A stretch of DNA of 30,402 nt from Micavibrio sp. UBA6139. GTDB lineage: Bacteria > Pseudomonadota > Alphaproteobacteria > Micavibrionales > Micavibrionaceae. Position numbers and translations under genes: made by a program. Under the pieces are notes generated by a model, which saw nothing but the letters and a program-made list of their open reading frames with translations, did not search any database and was not told the origin of the DNA. How positions within the stretch are numbered: the first letter of the stretch is position 1; each line of letters begins with the position of its first letter. The stretch spans positions 1-30,402 of the forward strand of contig DIVF01000007.1 in the NCBI GenBank assembly GCA_002423285.1, read 5' to 3'. Shown here piece by piece: positions 17,014 to 24,927 of the stretch.

Positions 17014-17824
17014 AGGGCTCTTTTGTTTCTTCGTTTATATAGACCACGCGGAATTCGCCCGGCCCATTCACAGGGTTGGCCAGTTGGATGGTGGCGTGAC
17101 GCACGTTCACTTCAGTAAAAACATTCAGATTGCTTGCAATGCCCAAGACTTCGGGCTTGCCGGTGACGGGAATCCACATGGCTTCGGCACGGCCCAAAAT
17201 GCCCGCATTGCCGGTGCGGTGAATGTCCATCTTGATGGCGGCCTTGCCGGTTTTTTCATCCATTGCCACATATTGTAAATCGCTGAGCGTTGCCTGGGCT
17301 GATGTTTGGCCGTGGCGAATAATCACCGGGATGGCTGCACCAAAGTTTGGAATCATCCCGGCGCCCTTTTCACCCTTTGGCAACGGCTTTGGCGGGCCAG
17401 ATTCCATCAGGCGAATCGCTTGGATGTGAAAACGATATTCGCCCTCTGGTAAATCGGCAGGTTTGCGAATGGAAAAGCGCACCGTTTGGCGGCCCCCGGC
17501 GGGCAGGGTAAATTGGCGCGGGGAGAGGCGCAAGATTTGTTCCGGATCAAAGGCTGGATTTAGTGGATGCTCCAGCGTTTCATAGATGCCGTTTTCGTCT
17601 TGTTTATAATTCAGCACACTGACGCGAATCGTGCCCGGTGCGTCACCCAGATTGAGCAGGGTAATTTCGCCGCTGCGGTCGCGCGGGCCTAAAACAACGC
17701 GTTGCGGGGTAATATCAACACGCCCACCGGATGATTGCGCGTAACTGTCCAGTGCAAAAACACCAAGTGCGAACGCACCAAAGGCGGCAAGAATCAGGGC
17801 AAGACGAATCGGCTTTTTAAACAT
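16985..17824 (-). CDS. PapD-like periplasmic pilus assembly chaperone
   Basis: A predicted periplasmic chaperone that would fold and cap fibre subunits before export. The start is ATG at 17824, with AAGGA 11 bases upstream, giving a 279-residue product; a TTG at 17845 is less likely. The signal peptide is FKKPIRLALILAAFGAFALG with cleavage after YAQ. The first immunoglobulin-like domain has VDITPQRVVLGPRDRSGEI, where the Arg fits the subunit-anchoring Arg8 of PapD. LSPRQFTLPAGGRQTVRF and EGEYRFHIQAIRL are the usual G1-strand and F1/G1 features. A second domain follows GMIPNFGAAIPVIIRHG. It sits between two DUF4402 subunit genes, which gives a strong context. The domain architecture is closer to archaic/alternative chaperones than to PapD itself. 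Confidence 0.9.
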   Translation of the reverse strand: MFKKPIRLALILAAFGAFALGVFALDSYAQSSGGRVDITPQRVVLGPRDRSGEITLLNLGDAPGTIRVSVLNYKQDENGIYETLEHPLNPAFDPEQILRLSPRQFTLPAGGRQTVRFSIRKPADLPEGEYRFHIQAIRLMESGPPKPLPKGEKGAGMIPNFGAAIPVIIRHGQTSAQATLSDLQYVAMDEKTGKAAIKMDIHRTGNAGILGRAEAMWIPVTGKPEVLGIASNLNVFTEVNVRHATIQLANPVNGPGEFRVVYINEETKEPYANAILQKP

Positions 17825-17932
17825 GACGCAAAAAATCCTTAGCAAGAATCAGAAGGTTTATTCGTGTGGTTCACTGATATTACGCTTGGCAGCAGCGATT
17901 CTCAATGGCTGGCATGATAATTCAGTAAAAGA

Positions 17933-17959
17933 AAAAGCCCCGCACAAAGCGGGGCTTTT
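17933..17959 (-). terminator. Strong rho-independent terminator after the major subunit gene
   Basis: An 11-base perfect stem (17933-17943 with 17949-17959; arms AAAAGCCCCGC and GCGGGGCTTTT) closes a 5-base loop. On the minus strand it is followed by a U-rich tail. It lies 27 bp past the stop of the DUF4402 gene at 17986 and about 110 bp before the chaperone start, so it separates the two transcription units or attenuates readthrough. Confidence 0.9.
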
Positions 17960-17985
17960 CCAAAAATTTCGGTTCGTATGCCAGC

Positions 17986-18603
17986 TTAGTAGCTGAATAC
18001 TACGTTAAACGCACCAACGTGAGCCACGTCAGCATACGCTGTACCACCGGTTGTTGTGCCCAGTGTCGCGCCAACTTTCAGGTTGTTCACACCACCGTTA
18101 AAGGTTTGGTCAAAAACAACTTGTGCAGGGGTGCCTGGAACGATTGCGGTCGCAGGACCAGCATTCCAGGAGTATTGCCAAGCACTCAGTGCGAACGCAT
18201 TCAAACCTGCTGTTGGTGCGGTAATGCTAACAGCTGGAATGTTTACGTTAATGGTGGCACCAGGAGCACCAGCAGCAACGGTTACCTCAGCCGGTGAAAC
18301 GGCCGCAGCACTGATGACGGCAATATAGGATGGCGCGTTGCTTGTGATATCAGCAGGGAGATATGCCGCACCAACAGCTTTCGTCGGATCCAATACAATG
18401 GTTGAAGTTGTTGCTGCACCACGTGCAACAATCAACGTACCAAAGTTCAAGTCTTGGATTTTTGCCAGTGTCAGCGTGTTTTGCACTGTAACGGTGGATG
18501 AGAAAGCCTGTGTCTGAGCGTCTGCTTTAGGGGCAAATGCGGCAACGGCGGCAACGGCGGCAACGGTAGCAATAGCGTATCGTACATTCTGTAGATTTTT
18601 CAT
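17986..18603 (-). CDS. Secreted DUF4402 protein, presumed major fibre subunit
   Basis: A 205-residue protein with a long, Ala/Val-rich signal peptide cleaved after ADA (about residue 29). The mature part is Ala, Thr, Val and Gly-rich and beta-strand-like. IQDLNFGTLIVARGAATTSTIVLDP is the DUF4402 N-terminal motif; LKVGATLGTT and the C-terminal strand VGAFNVVFSY with its terminal aromatic resemble pilin donor or groove strands. Low-charge, low-complexity composition fits an abundant surface fibre subunit. It has a strong ribosome site (AAGGAG, eight bases) and a strong terminator, both suggesting high expression. It is divergent from the usher-like gene and upstream of the chaperone. DUF4402 proteins are of uncertain biochemical function, so fibre subunit is inferred. 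Confidence 0.87.
   Translation of the reverse strand: MKNLQNVRYAIATVAAVAAVAAFAPKADAQTQAFSSTVTVQNTLTLAKIQDLNFGTLIVARGAATTSTIVLDPTKAVGAAYLPADITSNAPSYIAVISAAAVSPAEVTVAAGAPGATINVNIPAVSITAPTAGLNAFALSAWQYSWNAGPATAIVPGTPAQVVFDQTFNGGVNNLKVGATLGTTTGGTAYADVAHVGAFNVVFSY
18541..18567. repeat. Three 9-bp tandem repeats inside the subunit signal peptide
   Basis: GGCAACGGC is repeated three times (the last differs at its final base). On the coding strand it yields Val-Ala-Ala units of the hydrophobic core. Copy-number change would lengthen or shorten the core by three residues without frameshift. Confidence 0.85.
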
Positions 18604-18631
18604 GATCCTCGCTCCTTGAGGGCTAGTTGTG

Positions 18632-18660
18632 ACTATACAAATACTATCACACGGACTTAA
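18632..18660 (-). promoter_or_regulatory. Putative promoter of the major subunit gene
   Basis: On the minus strand TTAAGT (18660-18655) and TATAGT (18637-18632) are spaced by 17 bases. The -10 matches consensus at five of six positions; the -35 is weak. It would leave a leader of about 22 bases before the ATG at 18603. The 204-bp AT-rich gap to the divergent usher-like gene holds the promoters of both. Confidence 0.45.
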
Positions 18661-18807
18661 TTAAATCTTGCTTAAAATCCGATTCACATAATTACAAATG
18701 TTAAAAATACAATCAAACACCCCGTATATAAGGAATAGAATTGAATTCTGGCCAAAATTCGCGCAGAATCATAAATAGGTAAATACATATTCCGGCTTTT
18801 TCACTTC

Positions 18808-21800
18808 ATGTCTTCTTCGACAATTTCCAGATTTACTCTGATTCTGTGTTCTTTATGTATATCCGCCCCCGCAATGGGCGCGGAGAGTAATGCTGATTCG
18901 CGCTCTGCTGTCATCGAATCGCAAAACGATTCGGCTCATATAAAGCGTCGCTTGCTGGCACAAGATTTCGTAACGCGTTTAAAGTTGAAGAAAACGGTTG
19001 CTCAAAATGATCAAGGCTCAACCGGCGGTATCCAATCAATCGCCCAATCTGAATTGACGCAAGTGGCCCCCGGAACAGAAATGCAGTTTCGTCCGCGTTC
19101 TGAAAATATCATGTTGGATTATGACGTGTACGCGATCGTGGGCGAGAATGACTTTTATATAGCGCTGACTGATTTAATTGCGGCGTTGAATTTTCCGATC
19201 ACGATTGACGAAGATGCGCAGACTGCAAGCGGATGGTTTTTGCGCGAAGATTGGCGATTTAATTTGGATGTGAAGGCATGGACTGCATCATCGCGCGGAC
19301 AATCTTACACGCTGGGCGTGAATGATGTGCGCGTTGTGAACGGTGATGTCTTTATTGCCGGTAAAATCATCGGTGCGTGGTTAGGTATGGAATTTAAATA
19401 CGACATTGCCCAACAATATGTCGATATTATAAGCGAATATCCATTACCCATCGTTGCGCAGATCAAGCGTCGATCCGGGATGGGATCGACGCGGACGCAA
19501 GTCCAATCTGCGATCTTGCCGCGTCAGGATTATGAGCGCAAATGGCTGGATGTGAACGTGGCAGATGTGTCGTTGCGTACGAATTATTATCGTCCCGGTC
19601 AGGGTGGTGATTCAACTGTGCAACACCGTGGCGATTTATTTTTATCCGGCGAGGCGTTGAAACATGACGCCTTTATGATTTTAGGCGCGGATAAGGAAGA
19701 AGGTTTAAATTCTATCACGGCACGTTTGTCGCGGGCCAGTGATGAACGCGAATTATTGGGGCCGCTCAAGGCGCGGTCCTACATGATGGGCGATATTGAT
19801 ACGCTGAATATGCCGTTGATGGGCAGCACCGGGCAGGAATTGGGGTTCCGGGTCAGCAGCAATCCGCTATCCGGGATCAGTTATCAAAATACACAAATTA
19901 CCGGCTATGCTTTGCCCGGATGGGATGTGGAGTTATATCGCGGCGCCAGCCGGCTTGATTCCTTGACTGTGGATGATTCCGGGCGTTACCAGTTTGACAA
20001 TATTCAACTTTATTCCGGCGATAACGATTTCGATGTGTATTTCTATGGCAATCAGGGCGAAATTCGTCGTGAAACACTGAATATTCCGTTGGATACGAGA
20101 ACGCTGGCGCAGCAGGTCAATACCTATGACGTGTCGGTGTCGTTGAAGGATTCAAAAACCTACCGCAAAAATGATTTCAAAGACGATGATACCGATACGT
20201 TGCATGCTGCGGGTCAATATAATTTCGCCCTTGGCAATGCGTTGGCCTATACGGGATTGCGGCTGTGGAATGAAGACGGCGAACAGAAAATTTATCTGGG
20301 GTCGGGTTTGACGGCAATTTGGGCGGGGACGATTATCGATGCGAACGTGGCCGCAGAAGATAATGGCGAAATAGGCGGGCAGGTTGGCTTGCGCCGCACG
20401 ATTTATGATTGGCGCACTGCCTTCGCAGCACAGGTGCAAAGTGACGGCTTTGCACCCGGTGACGGTGATGTGGCCACAACATTGCGTTTGAATGCATCAA
20501 CCCAGCGTGATTGGAATTGGTCGAGCATGACGCAAGGCGCGATCAGTTTCCACGCCCAGCATAATGAACTTTCAAATGATACGCAGTCGCAGTCTTTTGC
20601 CTTTGGCCTCAGCCAGGGGTTTTCGCGCATATCGTTCAGCAATTCGATCGGTCTTGACACCTATCAAGACGCAACCGGGGCGACCACGGAACAAGTTTCC
20701 AATGAATTTACAACGCTGGCGCGGTGGAGCGGTGCGTTGACCACACGCACCGGGGTAACTTATATCGTGCGGCCAGACAGCTATATGGACCGTTATTTTG
20801 CCAGCATCAATTATAGCCCCACCAATAATCTCAATTTTGATGTTGATCTGACCCACCGTCCGGAAACTTCATATTCCGAAGCCGAATTCCGCGCCAATTA
20901 CACGCACCAACGGTTCCGCCTGTCACCGTTCTTGCGCTATGATTCCGACCGCGATATTGCCGCCGGATTTAACATCAGCACCAGCTTGGTCGATACGCCG
21001 CAAGGCGGCTTCCCGCTGATCACCAGTGAACGCCTGGCATCGCAAGGGATGGTGTCGGCGCTGGTGTATCTGGATGTCAACGGCAACATGAAATTCGACG
21101 CCGGGGATGAAATCTTGCCGGACGTGATGGTGGAAAGCGTCAATTCCTATCGCAAGGAGCCAACCAATGAAAATGGTTATGCTTTGCTGTCGCGCCTATC
21201 GACCACGATTGCCACGGATATTCGCGTGGACCGGGAAAGCTTGCCGGACCCGTTTATGGTGGCGATGAATCCGGGCAATTCGATTTTGCCACGCCCAAGC
21301 GTTATTTATGAAATGGAATTTCCGATCCAGTTTTCCAGTGAAGTGGATGGAACCATTTCTATCCGCGACGAAGATGGAGTCAGGCCAGTTAAATTCGTGG
21401 AGGCAATATTATATCCAACCAGACCGGGTGCAGAACCCATTCGCGCACGCGCGGCGCAGGATGGTTTTTATGTGGTTACTATGATTCCGCCCGGTCAATA
21501 TTACATGACTACCAGCAGCGAAGATGCGAAGACCTTGAAAGTCGCCCGCCCCATTCCGCAATTGATGAGTTTTAGCCATGCTGGCGATAGTATCTATGCG
21601 CATAATGTGGTTTTGCAAAAGGGACAGGAGGATATTCAATTCTCTGTCCTTGATCCGGGTGCGTTAAACGATTGGACAGGTCCAGCGACATTCTTACGGT
21701 TGCCGCAAGATGAGAAAGGCGGCTTATTAAATCTCGTCTATCGTTTGCGGATGCGTGAGGTTATGGGTCAAGTGACAGCGGGCCTGCGTCGCTATGATTC

Positions 21801-22014
21801 ATCTGATGCCAATGGCAACATTATTGCACGCTATGTCGTTCCGGGCGGGTTGGATGAGGCTTGGGCGCGTTGCGAGGTGATGGCGCGTGATAAATTGCCG
21901 TGCGCCGTTGAGATTGTGCCGGATGCTATTGTGCCCGCGCTACAGCCTGTGGCAAAGCCGATTGAGCTTACAAAAGTATCCGATCCGGCAATTGATGTCG
22001 CCGTGAAGCAATAA
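18808..22014 (+). CDS. Usher-like outer-membrane protein of a non-classical chaperone-usher locus
   Basis: A 1068-residue exported protein, probably the outer-membrane secretion pore for the DUF4402 subunits. A signal peptide ends near AMG-A (residue 24). Residues ~104-220 form an alpha/beta domain (YDVYAIVGENDFYIALTDL) with the look of copper-amine-oxidase-N-like modules. Residues ~364-428 (ITGYALPGWDVELYRGAS, then YGNQGEIRRETLNIPL) match the usher plug in layout. About 430-740 is a series of amphipathic strands consistent with a beta-barrel. After it come a calcium-loop-like DVNGNMKFDAGDE (756-768, SdrD-B-like), a carboxypeptidase-regulatory-like beta domain (843 on), and a SPOR-like end (about 983-1040). 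No Shine-Dalgarno is evident. Placement is by architecture and neighbours; classical usher motifs are not strongly seen. Confidence 0.82.
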   Translation: MSSSTISRFTLILCSLCISAPAMGAESNADSRSAVIESQNDSAHIKRRLLAQDFVTRLKLKKTVAQNDQGSTGGIQSIAQSELTQVAPGTEMQFRPRSENIMLDYDVYAIVGENDFYIALTDLIAALNFPITIDEDAQTASGWFLREDWRFNLDVKAWTASSRGQSYTLGVNDVRVVNGDVFIAGKIIGAWLGMEFKYDIAQQYVDIISEYPLPIVAQIKRRSGMGSTRTQVQSAILPRQDYERKWLDVNVADVSLRTNYYRPGQGGDSTVQHRGDLFLSGEALKHDAFMILGADKEEGLNSITARLSRASDERELLGPLKARSYMMGDIDTLNMPLMGSTGQELGFRVSSNPLSGISYQNTQITGYALPGWDVELYRGASRLDSLTVDDSGRYQFDNIQLYSGDNDFDVYFYGNQGEIRRETLNIPLDTRTLAQQVNTYDVSVSLKDSKTYRKNDFKDDDTDTLHAAGQYNFALGNALAYTGLRLWNEDGEQKIYLGSGLTAIWAGTIIDANVAAEDNGEIGGQVGLRRTIYDWRTAFAAQVQSDGFAPGDGDVATTLRLNASTQRDWNWSSMTQGAISFHAQHNELSNDTQSQSFAFGLSQGFSRISFSNSIGLDTYQDATGATTEQVSNEFTTLARWSGALTTRTGVTYIVRPDSYMDRYFASINYSPTNNLNFDVDLTHRPETSYSEAEFRANYTHQRFRLSPFLRYDSDRDIAAGFNISTSLVDTPQGGFPLITSERLASQGMVSALVYLDVNGNMKFDAGDEILPDVMVESVNSYRKEPTNENGYALLSRLSTTIATDIRVDRESLPDPFMVAMNPGNSILPRPSVIYEMEFPIQFSSEVDGTISIRDEDGVRPVKFVEAILYPTRPGAEPIRARAAQDGFYVVTMIPPGQYYMTTSSEDAKTLKVARPIPQLMSFSHAGDSIYAHNVVLQKGQEDIQFSVLDPGALNDWTGPATFLRLPQDEKGGLLNLVYRLRMREVMGQVTAGLRRYDSSDANGNIIARYVVPGGLDEAWARCEVMARDKLPCAVEIVPDAIVPALQPVAKPIELTKVSDPAIDVAVKQ

Positions 22015-22019
22015 TAACT

Positions 22020-22478
22020 TTACTGTTTTCTAAACTGCATCTGAAACGATGCCTGACGTTCCGGTGCGGCTGCGCGCGGCGCATCCGGTGTGGCATCACC
22101 CAGTTGTGATTCCAGCTCGTCATAATTTGTGAGCGCTTCGGTCAGGCGAATTGAATCTTCCAACGGTAAGCCGCCGAGCTGGCTGCGTTCGATTAGCAAG
22201 GTGCGGTTATAACCGGCATCCAATGTGCTGCCCTGGCCCATGGAAACGAGTGTTCCGGTTTTTAAGGCGTCTTCCAGATTATCGTCCTTAGCGCCAATCG
22301 CCAGAATGCGGGTGTCGGAATTATAGTCATAGCCAAAATGATAGCTGTGGTCTTTGCCGAGCACGCAAAATTCGGTGCTGAACTCAAACTCTACCGGGGC
22401 TTTGCCGGGGGCTTCACGGGTGAGTGTGGCTTCTGCGCCTGTCTCACGATAGCTTTGCAGCACCATTTCGCGTTTCAT
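22020..22478 (-). CDS. Hypothetical protein, unknown function
   Basis: A 152-residue protein of no recognised family. GAGGGG five bases upstream supports the ATG at 22478. There is no signal peptide or membrane helix. It appears to have a beta-rich first half (VEFEFSTEFCVLGKDHSYHFGYDYNS), a helical acidic middle, and a low-complexity, Ala/Pro-rich C-terminus. It ends only five bases from the usher-like stop, convergent, and begins downstream of a terminator, so it likely has its own promoter. Any link with the fibre locus rests on proximity only. Confidence 0.68.
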   Translation of the reverse strand: MKREMVLQSYRETGAEATLTREAPGKAPVEFEFSTEFCVLGKDHSYHFGYDYNSDTRILAIGAKDDNLEDALKTGTLVSMGQGSTLDAGYNRTLLIERSQLGGLPLEDSIRLTEALTNYDELESQLGDATPDAPRAAAPERQASFQMQFRKQ

Positions 22479-22566
22479 TTCGACCCCTCACTTTTTGATT
22501 ATTTCCACTTGATTATAGGTGGAACACTTTAATGTTGGTTTAATATTTTTCATAGTGCAGCGCAAG

Positions 22567-22594
22567 AAAAAAGCCCGGAATCCCGGGCTTTTTT
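22567..22594 (-). terminator. Strong rho-independent terminator
   Basis: Arms AAAAAAGCCCGG (22567-22578) and CCGGGCTTTTTT (22583-22594) form a perfect 12-base stem around a 4-base loop, with a U tract on both strands. It lies just after the stop of the EF-hand protein gene (22621) and ends that minus-strand transcript; it would also stop plus-strand readthrough. Confidence 0.92.
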
Positions 22595-22620
22595 GCGATA
22601 ATTTTATCAAACTCAAATGG

Positions 22621-23232
22621 TTACTGGTTGTAACGATTCGGGTTGGCGGCGGATGGTGTCACCGACTTAATATAGGCGTCGCGCCATTCATGAATATCGA
22701 CGACTTTGTCTTTGTTATCGTCCAACTGCCAGTAAACCCGGTTCAGGAAACTTTCCGCAGAGACGCCAGTGTTTTCTTTATCAAAGCGGGCCAGCATGGA
22801 ACGCTCAAAGAACTCTTCCTTATTATAGCTGGCGGCATCGGCGATCCCGTCATCGTCAAAATCGATGGTTTTGATTTCTTGTTTTTCCATCGGAATAATC
22901 GATAGGATCATCGGGCGTTGATATTCAAAGTTATCGATCACTTCGTTGCCGTCGGTGTCAAAGATGTAAAACAGTTTTGTGCCGATTTCCGAACGCGACA
23001 AAATACCATCATGGTTCACGTCGAATTCAGCAAAGTTGACCTTTTGGGTCCCCGGCAGTTCACGCTGCATGATATAGGTGTCTTTTGTTTTGGTTTCAGC
23101 TTGCGCCGCCATCGAGCTTAACATAATAAATCCGGCAACAGCGGCCAGACCCATGCTGGCGAGGGGCAGAGCAGAAGCCAGACGGTTTTGAGCACGGCTT
23201 TGGCTGCGGGCTGTTTTCATAAGATTAGTCAT
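22621..23232 (-). CDS. Exported EF-hand calcium-binding protein
   Basis: A 203-residue protein with an N-terminal hydrophobic segment (about 21-44, cleavage likely after AQA), so probably periplasmic or extracellular. Three EF-hand loops look canonical: Asp71-Glu82 (DVNHDGILSRSE), Asp92-Glu103 (DTDGNEVIDNFE) and Asp171-Glu182 (DDNKDKVVDIHE). Two more are degenerate: a loop at 124 lacking the usual last Glu, and one at 151 ending in Phe. So it likely binds calcium as a multi-lobed sensor or buffer. The start at 23232 has AAGGAG six bases upstream; ATG at 23220 is an alternative. Strong own terminator, monocistronic. The partner is unknown; the calcium-loop-like segment in the neighbouring usher-like protein is a suggestive but unproven link. 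Confidence 0.88.
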   Translation of the reverse strand: MTNLMKTARSQSRAQNRLASALPLASMGLAAVAGFIMLSSMAAQAETKTKDTYIMQRELPGTQKVNFAEFDVNHDGILSRSEIGTKLFYIFDTDGNEVIDNFEYQRPMILSIIPMEKQEIKTIDFDDDGIADAASYNKEEFFERSMLARFDKENTGVSAESFLNRVYWQLDDNKDKVVDIHEWRDAYIKSVTPSAANPNRYNQ

Positions 23233-23356
23233 AGAAATCTCCTTAATGGGTCGCTTGAATAATAAGTCGTTGTTCTGTGCGTCTTAGAAATCGTCCGAAG
23301 GGCGCATGAATGCTTGCACAGAGGGCTTAAGATAGGGCGAAAATCAAAGAAGACCA

Positions 23357-23384
23357 TTGAGTTTTGAAGATTAAATTGTAAACT
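23357..23384 (+). promoter_or_regulatory. Weak candidate promoter for the UDP-sugar dehydrogenase gene
   Basis: TTGAGT (23357-23362) and TAAACT (23379-23384) are 16 bases apart on the plus strand, 65 bases before the ATG at 23450. Each hexamer has four matches to consensus, so this is only a candidate. Confidence 0.3.
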
Positions 23385-23449
23385 CCAAAGGTCTTAATAT
23401 TTTAACATAACAATGATTTCACACAGATCGCCGGAGGCCTTCGCCAATC

Positions 23450-24820
23450 ATGCAAACTTCTTCTGCCAAACCCGCCGCAACCACGACATTGGATATAAAT
23501 GCGCTGGATGCTTTGTTCACCAACGCAAAGGCACATGTTGGGGTGATTGGGCTTGGGTATGTTGGTGTTCCGCTGGTCTCGACCCTGACCAATAGTGGTT
23601 TCACCGTCGCCGGGTTTGATGTTGATCAGGCCCGTGTAACACAACTGAACAGCGGCGTTTCCCCCATCAAACACATTCCGTCCGCGCAGATTCGTGAAAT
23701 TCTGGACACGAAATTATTTGAAGCCACGGCAGAGTTTGAACGTCTGGCTGAAATGGACGCTATTTTGATCTGCGTGCCAACGCCGCTGACCAAGCAGCGT
23801 GAACCTGATCTGACCTATGTTGTTGATACAACCAAAACCATCGCAAAATTTTTGCGTCCGGGGCAGTTGATCGTTCTGGAATCAACCACCTATCCGGGCA
23901 CGACATCCGATGTCATGACGCCAATTCTGGAATTAGAAACCGGGTTACGCTCCGGTGTTGATTTTTTCATGGCGTATTCGCCGGAACGCGAAGATCCGGG
24001 CAATCCATCTTTCTCTGCTGCGAACGTGCCCAAGGTCGTTGGTGGTGATGGTGAAGCCGCGCTGCGTCTGGCCAGTTCGCTCTACGGGAAAATTGTTCCT
24101 AAAGTCATTCCTGTATCCTCCACCCAAACGGCGGAAGCCGTAAAGCTGACCGAAAACATTTTCCGGGCGGTTAATATTGCGTTGGTGAATGAATTGAAAG
24201 TCATTTACGGCGCTATGGGCATTGATGTCTGGGAGGTTATTAACGCGGCCAAGACAAAACCATTTGGCTTTATGCCGTTTTATCCCGGTCCGGGTCTGGG
24301 AGGGCACTGCATTCCAATTGACCCCTTCTATCTGACCTGGAAGGCGCGGGAATTTGAAATTTCAACGCGCTTTATTGAGCTCGCCGGTGAAATCAATACG
24401 GCCATGCCACGCCATGTGGTGGGTGCATTGGTCAGTGCATTGAGCCAGCGTTTTTCCAAAAGCATCAATGGTTCTAAAATCTTGCTGATGGGGATGGCAT
24501 ATAAAAAGAATGTCGATGACATTCGTGAAAGCCCGGCCATTCGTATTGTTGAAATTCTGGAACAAATGGGTGCGGATGTCGATTATCACGACCCGTTTAT
24601 CCCGGTTATTCCAAAATTGCGTGAACACCCGCATTTGAAGGGCCGTGATGGAATTTTTTTAAGTCCTGCTGCCCTAAAAAAATATGACGCTGCCTTTATC
24701 GTCACCGATCACGATGATGTTGATTATCAGATGGTGATTGATAACTGCCCGCTGGTTATTGATACACGTAATATCTGTGAACGCCTGGGCCTTGGCGGCG
24801 ATAAGATTGTAAAAGCTTAG
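23450..24820 (+). CDS. wbpA: UDP-N-acetylglucosamine 6-dehydrogenase-type nucleotide-sugar dehydrogenase
   Basis: Oxidises a UDP-hexosamine to its uronic acid using NAD+, providing a precursor for O-antigen or capsule. The 456-residue length and three-domain UDPGDH layout fit. Seen are the Rossmann motif GVIGLGYVG (31-39), LESTTYPGTT, MAYSPEREDPGN, the catalytic GGHCIPIDP with Cys287, and the second Rossmann domain with LLMGMAYKKNVDDIRESPA. The YSPERxDPGN and GGHCIPIDPFYL forms are those of the WbpA/VipA group rather than UDP-glucose dehydrogenase. A GGAGG sequence about 12 bases upstream supports the start. No glycosyltransferases accompany it in this window, so the product's use is not evident. 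Exact hexosamine specificity is inferred. Confidence 0.9.
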   Translation: MQTSSAKPAATTTLDINALDALFTNAKAHVGVIGLGYVGVPLVSTLTNSGFTVAGFDVDQARVTQLNSGVSPIKHIPSAQIREILDTKLFEATAEFERLAEMDAILICVPTPLTKQREPDLTYVVDTTKTIAKFLRPGQLIVLESTTYPGTTSDVMTPILELETGLRSGVDFFMAYSPEREDPGNPSFSAANVPKVVGGDGEAALRLASSLYGKIVPKVIPVSSTQTAEAVKLTENIFRAVNIALVNELKVIYGAMGIDVWEVINAAKTKPFGFMPFYPGPGLGGHCIPIDPFYLTWKAREFEISTRFIELAGEINTAMPRHVVGALVSALSQRFSKSINGSKILLMGMAYKKNVDDIRESPAIRIVEILEQMGADVDYHDPFIPVIPKLREHPHLKGRDGIFLSPAALKKYDAAFIVTDHDDVDYQMVIDNCPLVIDTRNICERLGLGGDKIVKA

Positions 24821-24836
24821 ATGTTTTGGCATTGCG

Positions 24837-24860
24837 CCCGCCCGGTTAGTCCAGGGCGGG
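24837..24860 (+). terminator. GC-rich hairpin after the UDP-sugar dehydrogenase gene
   Basis: CCCGCCC (24837-24843) and GGGCGGG (24854-24860) form a perfect 7-base stem with a 10-base loop, 16 bases past the stop codon. No U tract follows, so it may be a partial terminator, a pause or an mRNA-stabilising structure. Confidence 0.4.
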
Positions 24861-24927
24861 GATGCTTGACGAAGGGTTCGATCCTCCCCATATCACTGGG
24901 TATATTAAGCAAATGGATTGCTCCGCG

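Noticed and set aside
17825..17845. TTG start at 17845 for the chaperone gene
   Set aside because: The ATG at 17824 has a ribosome site and gives a standard signal peptide; the extra residues do not.
24834..24905. tRNA-like T-loop (GGTTCGATCC) after the UDP-sugar dehydrogenase gene
   Set aside because: The T-stem has mismatches and no D-arm, anticodon arm or acceptor stem can be drawn around it. The GC-rich hairpin at 24837-24860 explains the structure better.
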